21,230 nucleotides of DNA from NCBI GenBank assembly GCA_016840905.1, contig JAEORM010000024.1:1-21230 (forward strand), given 5' to 3'. Origin of the DNA: Candidatus Gerdarchaeota archaeon (GTDB lineage: Archaea; Asgardarchaeota; Heimdallarchaeia; JABLTI01). Below, in pieces: positions 16,026 through 21,230 of the stretch. Positions within the stretch are counted from its first letter, which is position 1. Every line of letters starts with the position of its first letter. The translations under genes and the position numbers were made by a program. The notes below the pieces were generated by a model. That model made no database searches, was not told the DNA's origin, and worked only from the letters and a program-made list of their open reading frames with translations.

Positions 16026-16805
16026 TTATCTTATAACACGATCTTCAACTTGGAAATCTTCTCCACCTTTCCAAATCAATTGTAACTTACCATAAAGATT
16101 TTCCATATTGTGATTTGTTTTTGAGCTAACAGTCATTGTTTCAGCTAGAATATTCATTTTATCGATCATATGGAATAATTCACCAGCCATTTCTCGTCGT
16201 TCACCAGAAATTGATGAATTAATAGCATCTTCAAATAATAGACTATCATCAATCCAATTACCAATATCCTCAAAATTCTTTTCATCAAGTAAATCAATTT
16301 TTGAAATCAGATTTAATTGTGGATGGAAGAAGCGCATTTGTACACTTATTGAAAGAACAAGTGAATTAATTAATCCATAAGGAGTTCTACACAAGTTTGC
16401 ATCCATGAGATTAACTAAAACACATCTTTCTCCACCAAGCTCTTTTGCAACAATTACTCCTGTGGGTCGAAAAGCAAATAATTCCATTTGCCCCGGAGTG
16501 TCTATTAGTAGTATATCTGGTGATAACTCATTAATCTCTTCCAAAATTTCTGATGATTGACTGGTTATCATATCAACTGCTGCAACTAAACCACCATTTG
16601 GACCCAATTCATATTCAGTCATTATTTCATTAATATCTACATAATCGCGAACATCGATATCTGGGGCGTAGGGTAATCGCACCACACCAGGATCAAGATT
16701 AAGTTTTGCAACATCAAGTTCATATATAGTCATAAGCTCTGACAAAGTATAAGTTAATGCACTTTTACCAGATCCAGCTGTTCCAACAATAAAAGCAGTG
16801 TACAT
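16026..16805 (-). CDS. GPN-loop GTPase (archaeal)
   Basis: This is a cytosolic GTPase of the GPN family, dimeric in the archaeal structure; the eukaryotic relatives (GPN1-3) act in RNA polymerase II assembly and import. Visible are the P-loop GTAGSGKS (about 8-15), the signature GPN in LGPNGGLVAAVD (about 70), G3 DTPGQME (about 103) and a G4-like SKIDLL (NKxD in most GTPases). Its length of 259 aa is normal. ATG at 16805 is chosen because AGGTGG lies 5 nt upstream and MYTAFIVGTAGSGKS matches known archaeal N-termini; an in-frame GTG at 16814 overlaps the SD. It is the last gene of the probable trm5 - CinA-like - GPN operon and converges on the TraB-like gene. Confidence 0.94.
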   Translation of the reverse strand: MYTAFIVGTAGSGKSALTYTLSELMTIYELDVAKLNLDPGVVRLPYAPDIDVRDYVDINEIMTEYELGPNGGLVAAVDMITSQSSEILEEINELSPDILLIDTPGQMELFAFRPTGVIVAKELGGERCVLVNLMDANLCRTPYGLINSLVLSISVQMRFFHPQLNLISKIDLLDEKNFEDIGNWIDDSLLFEDAINSSISGERREMAGELFHMIDKMNILAETMTVSSKTNHNMENLYGKLQLIWKGGEDFQVEDRVIR

Positions 16806-16810
16806 TTTTT

Positions 16811-16816
16811 CCACCT
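16811..16816 (-). promoter_or_regulatory. SD that decides the GPN GTPase start
   Basis: On the minus strand AGGTGG is followed by 5 A's and the ATG at 16805. This is one of the best SD matches in the window, and it argues against the upstream GTG. Confidence 0.6.
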
Positions 16817-16819
16817 AAA

Positions 16820-17656
16820 TTATTTTGTTTTGCCTATTGTTATGATTGGTTTTTCACCACGAATACCTTTCATATTTTTTATTAGCTTAATTAATTCATT
16901 CATAATTTCATCCATATAGTTCTCATTGAGTTCTGATGAATGCGTTGATAAATGAACTTCTACTGTTATACGACCTTCTGGTGATGTACTTGAACTATGA
17001 GGATGGGTTTTGAAGTAAATTGCAGGATATTTCTCTCGTATAGGAGAGATAGCTTTTGCCAATTCACTTTCAGGAATATAATTAACAATTAAAGATCTTT
17101 CATAATAATGAAGATTTAAATCCAATGGTAGATATTTCACTATTTCATGATCAAAAATAGCTTCCATTTCCCTTGGCACACCAGGGACAGCGAAAATTCT
17201 CACATTATCAAATTCTAGATAAATTCCTGGGGCTGATCCATTTGAATTTCTTAGTGGTTTAGCCTTTTCAGGCAAATAAGCCATTCGTTTTCTCTCTTCA
17301 GTAAGTTCTAGCGAAATTTGCCTTGTCTCTTTCAAAATTTTTAATCGTTCTTTTATTAGCTCTAGAGCAACCTCATTAAAAACGATTTTTTGATTAGTAG
17401 CAGTAGCAATGGCACCTAACGACATATCATCAAAAGTAGTTCCCATACCACCAGTTGTAATTATCACATCAGGTTTTCTAGTTAATACTTCTTTTACGAT
17501 TTTAATCATTTCAGACATTGTATCACTAGTTGAAGTTATACGGGTTACTTGGCCACCTAAAGTGGTTATTCTTTTACCAAGCCAATTAGCATTTGTATTG
17601 ATAGTTTTACCATTTAGCAACTCGTTTCCAAAACAAATTATTTCTACAACAAACAT
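16820..17656 (-). CDS. CinA N-terminal / MoaB-like (COG1058) protein
   Basis: It has the molybdopterin-binding-like fold of the CinA N-terminal (COR) domain, without the C-terminal nicotinamide-nucleotide deamidase domain. Typical motifs in order are FGNELLNGKTINTNANWLGK (about 8-27), IITTGGMGTTFDDMSLGAIA (about 64-83), GSAPGIYLE and VFAVPGVPREMEAIF. Members of COG1058 have been reported to hydrolyse ADP-ribose or FAD-type pyrophosphates; the role in archaea is uncertain. Where many relatives have GGxGPTxDD, this protein has GGMGTTFDD. Its length of 278 aa fits the archaeal single-domain form. The ATG has AGGATG 8 nt upstream. It lies 37 nt downstream of trm5. Confidence 0.9.
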   Translation of the reverse strand: MFVVEIICFGNELLNGKTINTNANWLGKRITTLGGQVTRITSTSDTMSEMIKIVKEVLTRKPDVIITTGGMGTTFDDMSLGAIATATNQKIVFNEVALELIKERLKILKETRQISLELTEERKRMAYLPEKAKPLRNSNGSAPGIYLEFDNVRIFAVPGVPREMEAIFDHEIVKYLPLDLNLHYYERSLIVNYIPESELAKAISPIREKYPAIYFKTHPHSSSTSPEGRITVEVHLSTHSSELNENYMDEIMNELIKLIKNMKGIRGEKPIITIGKTK

Positions 17657-17693
17657 TCTTTAGACATCCTGTGATTTATTCATACTCATTTTT

Positions 17694-18761
17694 CTATTTT
17701 ATTTTTACATCAATAACCATTTGCCACTGTCTTGGTGCTGACATACGAACTCTCCTTACAGCAATAATCTTCTCTACTTTTCTATTATTTTTCTCAATTT
17801 CTCGAGTAATATCTTCAGCAATTATATCCTCTGGTTCTCGATCTCCTCCAACAAATTCAAAGAAGTGTATTATACCTCCTTCCGATTTGATTGTTTTGCA
17901 AGCAACATCAACAAACTCAATAGCATAACCAGGGAGATTCATTATAACCCTATCAGCAATTCCCTCTAATGCTTCTTTTTGAACTACAACTCTACTATCT
18001 CCACAATAAGTGTGAATCTTTCCTACCAATTTGTTTAAAGTAATATTTTCATTTAATAGCTCTATTGCTCCTGGATTTATATCAATTGCATGTATGGTTG
18101 CATTAACTCTCTTTGCTATTGGTAAAGCAAAGGGACCTATGCCAGCAAACATATCTACAACAATTTCGCTGTTTTTTACTTGTTTAGCTATTCTGGAATG
18201 TTCTTCACTTAAGCGAGGACTAAAATATGCTTGTGTAATGTCTACCGCTAAACGAATACCATGTTCACGATAAATCGTTTTAGTTTTATCTTCACCAGCA
18301 ATCAATTCTACCGGTCGGATTCTATTAACTCCAGAAACAATACCAGTCTTTGCATAGACTGATTTAATGCTTGTATGAACACTAAGTAAAGCTTCACCTA
18401 TAAGCACTTTTTTAGCAATCAATTCATCAGGTATTTCAATAACAATGATTTCACCAATTGTATCAAAACTTCTTGGGACAAGCTCAAATTCCTCCGGAGA
18501 CAATTTTCCTTCCAAATATTCGAAATGATTATTGGGTTTATCTCTGAGAGGTTCAAGTTTATCCTTTGTTATAATTTGATAATCTGCATATATGACTGAG
18601 AGTTTTTCTTTTAGATTTTTATCAAGGGATTTACTCACAGGGATAATTAGATAATCATCTTCTGAAAGGATTTTATATTTTTTACTTAGAAGGTTTTCTT
18701 CTAGGAGAAATTTACGAATATCTTCAGCAAATTTCTTTTTAATTTTTAAACAAACAATCAC
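17694..18761 (-). CDS. trm5: tRNA (guanine37-N1)-methyltransferase Trm5
   Basis: It transfers methyl from SAM to N1 of G37 in tRNA, preventing frameshifting and supplying the m1G37 used by TYW1. The N-terminal D1 domain (VCLKIKKKFAEDIRKFLLEE) is followed by D2 (SFDTIGEIIVIEIP, VSGVNRIRPVELIAGEDKT). The Rossmann domain carries REHGIRLAVDITQAYFSPRL, the SAM site VDMFAGIGPFALPIAKR, DINPGAIELL and NLPGYAIEF. The SPRLxxER signature reads SPRLSEEH here, keeping Glu but with His for Arg. GTG at 18761 is preferred: its N-terminus matches archaeal Trm5, and GGAAG lies 8 nt upstream. A TTG at 18776 is the alternative. It is the first gene of a three-gene operon. Confidence 0.95.
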   Translation of the reverse strand: MIVCLKIKKKFAEDIRKFLLEENLLSKKYKILSEDDYLIIPVSKSLDKNLKEKLSVIYADYQIITKDKLEPLRDKPNNHFEYLEGKLSPEEFELVPRSFDTIGEIIVIEIPDELIAKKVLIGEALLSVHTSIKSVYAKTGIVSGVNRIRPVELIAGEDKTKTIYREHGIRLAVDITQAYFSPRLSEEHSRIAKQVKNSEIVVDMFAGIGPFALPIAKRVNATIHAIDINPGAIELLNENITLNKLVGKIHTYCGDSRVVVQKEALEGIADRVIMNLPGYAIEFVDVACKTIKSEGGIIHFFEFVGGDREPEDIIAEDITREIEKNNRKVEKIIAVRRVRMSAPRQWQMVIDVKIK

Positions 18762-18776
18762 TGTGAGAACTTCCAA

Positions 18777-18959
18777 TTTATATTCTATAAAAATAATTTT
18801 TAATTTATTGAACGATAAGTCTGTTTTATCAAATTTTCTTTGAGTTTTTTAATTATTTATGGTAAACATATTCTTTAAATTTGATAAAAATTATCTACTT
18901 AAAGCAGTTTAGGGAGGGAGACAATCTTAAAATCATAGATTTAAAATTAGGGAATTAAA
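18777..18959. promoter_or_regulatory. trm5 / SDR divergent promoter region with 13-bp inverted repeat
   Basis: TTTTATCAAATTT (18824-18836) and AAATTTGATAAAA (18877-18889) are exact inverted copies separated by 40 nt, placed symmetrically between the two genes. On the minus strand aataaattaaaaat (about 18795-18808) is a TATA candidate for trm5. On the + strand gataaaaat (about 18883) could serve the SDR. A purine block AGGGAGGGAGA (18911-18921) has no start codon near it. AGGG 7 nt before the ATG at 18960 is the SDR SD. Confidence 0.4.
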
Positions 18960-19820
18960 ATGCAAAAACAAATGGATGGGAAAATCTGTTTAATTACAGG
19001 TGCTACTTCTGGAATAGGTTTGGAAATAGCAGGTGGATTAGCTAAACTTGGTGCTACTGTCATAATAACTGGCAGAAATGAAGATATCGGAAAACAAATA
19101 GTTGAAGATATTAGAAAGCGAACTGGTAATGGATTAATTGAATTGATGATCGCTGATTTCTCAACCCAAGATGGTGTTATCAAATTAGCAGATAGAATAA
19201 AAGAGCGATATGATAAGTTAGACGTGCTTATTAATAATGCTGGTTTGTATCAACCAGATCACACTATAACAAGTGATGGAATAGAAATGACTTTTGCGGT
19301 AAACTATCTTGCACCATTTCTCTTAAGTCATTTATTATTAGACCTTCTACGTAAAGGACAACCCTCTCGTATAGTAATTACAGCATCATCTTGGCATAAA
19401 ACTGGGTATTTAGATTTCAATGATTTAAATATGAATGAGAAAAAATATAGTGGTATGCAAGCTTATATGAATACTAAACAAGCGTTAATTATGTTCGGTT
19501 ATACTTTGGCTGAAAAAATAAAAAGCATGGGAGTAACAGTAAACACTTATCACCCAGGTATTGTAAAAACCAAATTACCAAGACAACGATCATTTTATTC
19601 ATTTCTTCTCAAGATTATACCATTCTTTCTTACACCAAAACAAGGGGCTAAAACACCAATATATCTAGCATCTTCACCTGAAGTTGAACATATAACTGGA
19701 AAATACTTCATTCGGAAAAAACCAGTGAAATCTGCAGAAATAACTTATTCATTGGGACTTCAAAAACAATTATGGGATAAAAGTTGTGAATTAACAAAAA
19801 TTAATGGTTATGAATTATAA
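18960..19820 (+). CDS. Short-chain dehydrogenase, retinol-dehydrogenase-like
   Basis: This is a classical NAD(P)-dependent SDR. The cofactor motif TGATSGIG (about 13-20) is followed by a GR dipeptide (ITGRN), which favours NADP. NNAG is at about 91-94 and Asn-Tyr of the active site lies in FAVNYLAPFLLSHLLL. The catalytic Ser is in VITASSW (about 141) and the YxxxK pair in MQAYMNTKQA (about 168-172). HPGIVKT and the FLLSHLLLDLL segment are typical of the RDH11-14/WWOX-like group, best known in eukaryotes but also in bacteria and archaea. The substrate cannot be inferred. Its 286 aa is normal. The ATG has an AGGG SD. It is a single-gene unit, divergent from trm5. Confidence 0.93.
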   Translation: MQKQMDGKICLITGATSGIGLEIAGGLAKLGATVIITGRNEDIGKQIVEDIRKRTGNGLIELMIADFSTQDGVIKLADRIKERYDKLDVLINNAGLYQPDHTITSDGIEMTFAVNYLAPFLLSHLLLDLLRKGQPSRIVITASSWHKTGYLDFNDLNMNEKKYSGMQAYMNTKQALIMFGYTLAEKIKSMGVTVNTYHPGIVKTKLPRQRSFYSFLLKIIPFFLTPKQGAKTPIYLASSPEVEHITGKYFIRKKPVKSAEITYSLGLQKQLWDKSCELTKINGYEL

Positions 19821-19839
19821 TAATTCATACCATTTTTTA
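19806..19839. terminator. Hairpin at the SDR / 90-aa gene convergence
   Basis: ATGAATTA (19810-19817) and TAATTCAT (19821-19828) pair, with outer GGT/ACC after one bulged T, followed by a T run (attttttat). The SDR stop TAA forms the 3-nt loop. It lies 8-9 nt from the stop of the opposing gene and could serve both. Confidence 0.55.
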
Positions 19840-20109
19840 TATAGAATTATCTGAAGCAATTCGTCTCCATAAGGCTTCAATGTCATCTTGAATTGTTCGC
19901 TCACTAATCCCCCGTTCACCTAAAGTTCTTACTAGTTTCAAAGCTTCTTGTATATAACGTCGTGCATCAATCAAATCATCTTTAGCAGCGAGTAAATCAC
20001 CAATTTCGAATTTTTCATAGGCTGATTTCTTTTTTTCCTCTGCTTTTGTTCTTAAGGATCGTTTTTGAACAACCAACATTTCAGACTTTCTAATGTCTTC
20101 TGGTATCAA
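19837..20109 (-). CDS. Small helical hypothetical protein (90 aa)
   Basis: I do not recognise a family. It is highly charged and helical throughout, with a basic N-terminal helix (VVQKRSLRTKAEEKKKSAYE) and a central pair of helices (FEIGDLLAAKDDLIDARRYI, then QEALKLVRTLGE) whose spacing recalls a TPR- or MIT-like helical hairpin. There are no Cys and no signal peptide. The first start is TTG at 20109, with GGGTG 7 nt upstream; ATG at 20079 would shorten it by 10 residues. The SD candidate sits in the arm of a small hairpin (20119-20136). It lies alone between the SDR and hypC. Confidence 0.65.
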   Translation of the reverse strand: MIPEDIRKSEMLVVQKRSLRTKAEEKKKSAYEKFEIGDLLAAKDDLIDARRYIQEALKLVRTLGERGISERTIQDDIEALWRRIASDNSI

Positions 20110-20118
20110 AAATCCTAC

Positions 20119-20136
20119 ACCCTATTTAATTAGGGT
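20119..20136 (-). promoter_or_regulatory. Hairpin over the SD of the 90-aa gene
   Basis: ACCCTA (20119-20124) and TAGGGT (20131-20136) form a 6-bp stem just before the TTG start. On the minus strand the 3' arm contains the TAGGG of the candidate SD, so the structure could mask it or be a DNA operator. It is weak on its own. Confidence 0.3.
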
Positions 20137-20209
20137 ATTTTTACTAATAAAAAGCATTTCATTTGAGAATTTAACTTGAAAAAATTATGAAACTAATTTG
20201 CATTGAAGA

Positions 20210-20245
20210 ATTTTATTAATAAAATGAACAACAAGCTTTTTTATT
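20210..20245 (+). promoter_or_regulatory. hypC promoter with 16-bp palindrome
   Basis: ATTTTATTAATAAAAT (20210-20225) is a perfect palindrome, followed by a TATA-like CTTTTTTATT (20236-20245). This would start transcription only about 5-12 nt before the hypC ATG, where no SD is visible, so the mRNA is probably leaderless or nearly so. The palindrome is a candidate operator. Confidence 0.35.
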
Positions 20246-20274
20246 TCAGTGTCTCCCCAATTACTTGAATTACC

Positions 20275-20529
20275 ATGTGCTTAGCTATCCCTGCAAAAGT
20301 AGTTGAAATAGTCAATAATGATACCCTTCTAGTTGATTTTGGCGGCATCAAACGAGAAGTTAAATCAACGCTCTTAGAAAACCAACCTAAAATTAATGAT
20401 TATGTATTAATCCACATCGGTTATGCTATGACTATTGTTGAAGAAGATGAAGCACTTGAAACATTGAAATTATTGGCTGAAATAGAAACCTTTAATCAAA
20501 ATGTAGAAGGATTTTCTAAAGAAGAATAA
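20275..20529 (+). CDS. hypC: Hydrogenase maturation chaperone HypC
   Basis: This small OB-fold chaperone binds HypD and the hydrogenase large subunit precursor and carries the Fe(CN)2CO unit. The signature MCLAIPAKV has the essential Cys2 exposed after Met removal; FGGIKREV and DYVLIHIGYAMTIVEEDEA are the other family blocks. Its 84 aa is normal for HypC/HupF. The start is fixed by the MC motif. It is monocistronic, not beside hypD, hypE or a hydrogenase, and converges on the CYTH gene. It is functionally linked to hypF at the other end of the window. Confidence 0.96.
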   Translation: MCLAIPAKVVEIVNNDTLLVDFGGIKREVKSTLLENQPKINDYVLIHIGYAMTIVEEDEALETLKLLAEIETFNQNVEGFSKEE

Positions 20530-20532
20530 TTT

Positions 20533-20553
20533 CAATAAAATACTATTGTTTTC
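20533..20553. terminator. Hairpin between hypC and the CYTH gene
   Basis: CAATA (20533-20537) and TATTG (20544-20548) pair around a 6-nt loop, followed by ttttct on the + strand. The stop codon of the opposing CYTH gene (20543-20545) overlaps the loop and 3' arm. The stem is short and AT-rich, so the call is modest. Confidence 0.4.
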
Positions 20554-21097
20554 TCATTTCTGATTTTTTTGATAAGATCATTTCCATATAAGAATCTCTA
20601 ATATTTTCTTCTGGATTTAGATTAAATAATCGTATTTTATCAAATAGCTTTTGTTGGATTTGAGCATATTCTTTATCATTTTCTATTACTTGTTCGACTT
20701 CTAAAAATGATCCAATTGTTTCCACTTGATCCAAACAGAATTTAGCCCCATCAAAATTGTAGATTTTGCGCTCTTTTTCTATAATAATGGCTATTTGAAA
20801 ACCTAATTTTTCGAGAATTAAATTCATCTCATAATAACTTGATATTTCTGTTTCTATCTCAACTCTTGTTTTAGATTTAGAATCAATTTTTGGTCCTTTG
20901 TATGTCAAAAAGATTTTTTCACCTTCTTCCCTTATTCTCAAAGCTTCATCAGTTTTCCCAAAATTGCGGGATGGATGTATATAGTAATGGTCTTTTTGTT
21001 TAACCATTTCTTCAAGTTGAGCGCCTTTTTCAACCAATGAATATTCTAGTTCTTCTAAATCATTGATTGCTAATTTCACTTCCACTTCTATAGTCAT
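20543..21097 (-). CDS. CYTH-domain protein, CyaB (class IV adenylate cyclase) type
   Basis: This is a triphosphate tunnel metalloenzyme. The N-terminal ExExK metal/triphosphate motif reads IEVEVKL (about 3-9). It is followed by the basic and acidic strands of the tunnel: LRIREEGEKIFLTYKGPK, TRVEIETEI, KERKIYNFDGAKFCLDQVE and GSFLEVEQVI. Archaeal members are annotated as CyaB-like adenylate cyclases or as thiamine-triphosphatase/polyphosphatase relatives; the substrate cannot be read from sequence. ATG at 21097 puts the ExExK motif at the normal distance from the N-terminus and has GTGAT 4 nt upstream. A GTG at 21118 would add seven hydrophobic residues. Its length of 184 aa is typical. Confidence 0.92.
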   Translation of the reverse strand: MTIEVEVKLAINDLEELEYSLVEKGAQLEEMVKQKDHYYIHPSRNFGKTDEALRIREEGEKIFLTYKGPKIDSKSKTRVEIETEISSYYEMNLILEKLGFQIAIIIEKERKIYNFDGAKFCLDQVETIGSFLEVEQVIENDKEYAQIQQKLFDKIRLFNLNPEENIRDSYMEMILSKKSEMRKQ

Positions 21098-21186
21098 TAT
21101 AATCACAACATAAAACACTAAGAAATATTCTTATTAATATTAGTTATCTACAAAAGAAATTTAACTATGAGATAATAGTTTTAGTT

Positions 21187-21230
21187 TAGAGGGGATAAAA
21201 CGGTTGCCGGTGGTTCTTGTTAACCGCTGA
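21187..21230. other. GC-rich hairpin cut by the window edge, possible structured RNA start
   Basis: The last about 30 nt are roughly half G+C in an otherwise AT-rich window. CGGTGGTT (21208-21215) and AACCGCTG (21222-21229) fold into an 8-bp stem (two G-T pairs) with a 6-nt loop. AGAGGGG precedes it. It could be the 5' end of a structured RNA (SRP RNA is one idea, since the loop/arm reads TGTTA) or the 3' end of a minus-strand gene, as two minus frames stay open to the edge. The region 21119-21186 is AT-rich; aaatttaact near 21158 could be a TATA element. Confidence 0.3.

Noticed and set aside
18911..18921. AGGGAGGGAGA as an SD for an unlisted small gene
   Set aside because: No ATG, GTG or TTG lies at a usable distance before the next stop. 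The SDR has its own AGGG nearer its ATG.
21205..21230. TTG-started mini-ORF after AGAGGGG
   Set aside because: It stops after eight codons. The GC-rich hairpin is better explained as an RNA or as the end of a gene outside the window.

Overview
The window is about 21 kb of low-GC DNA, densely packed with genes, from an archaeon. The archaeal signs are a class I lysyl-tRNA synthetase, a homotetramer-sized tRNA-splicing endonuclease (EndA), the wyosine enzymes Trm5 and TYW1, an archaeal GPN-loop GTPase, TATA-like boxes and A/G-rich Shine-Dalgarno sites. The AT bias, a retinol-dehydrogenase-like short-chain dehydrogenase and several unrecognised proteins suggest an Asgard (Loki/Heimdall-type) lineage. 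That placement is an inference. I see no mobile element, CRISPR array, tRNA or rRNA.

Layout. 1-4561: a small HTH-like protein (+) faces hypF (-), followed by a large protein with two Lrp/AsnC-like wHTH units (-). 4562-6595: a divergent promoter region, then uvrC (+). 6760-9182: two peptide/nickel-type ABC permeases (dppB-like with a large extracytoplasmic insert, then dppC-like), without their ATPases or binding protein. 9310-11347: lysS and a small PRC-barrel-like gene (+). 11357-13703 (-): a PhoU-like/DUF47 gene, then endA and TYW1 as a probable tRNA-processing operon. 13923-16008 (+): an unrecognised 395-aa helical protein and a TraB/PrgY-like protein, probably co-transcribed. 16026-18761 (-): trm5, a CinA/COG1058-type protein and a GPN GTPase, probably one operon. 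18960-21097: an SDR (+), a 90-aa helical protein (-), hypC (+) and a CYTH (CyaB-like) phosphatase/cyclase (-). The final 30 bases are GC-rich and fold into a hairpin cut off by the window edge.

How the genes work together. Trm5 (m1G37) supplies the substrate of TYW1 (4-demethylwyosine), and EndA removes tRNA introns, so tRNA maturation and charging are strongly represented. HypF and HypC both belong to [NiFe]-hydrogenase maturation but lie far apart, with no hydrogenase in view. UvrC is an excision-repair nuclease. The rest is mostly housekeeping. The parts least explained by known families are the duplicated Lrp-like protein, the 395-aa/TraB pair, the DppB insert, several palindromic intergenic sites, and convergent gene ends where stop codons sit inside hairpins.
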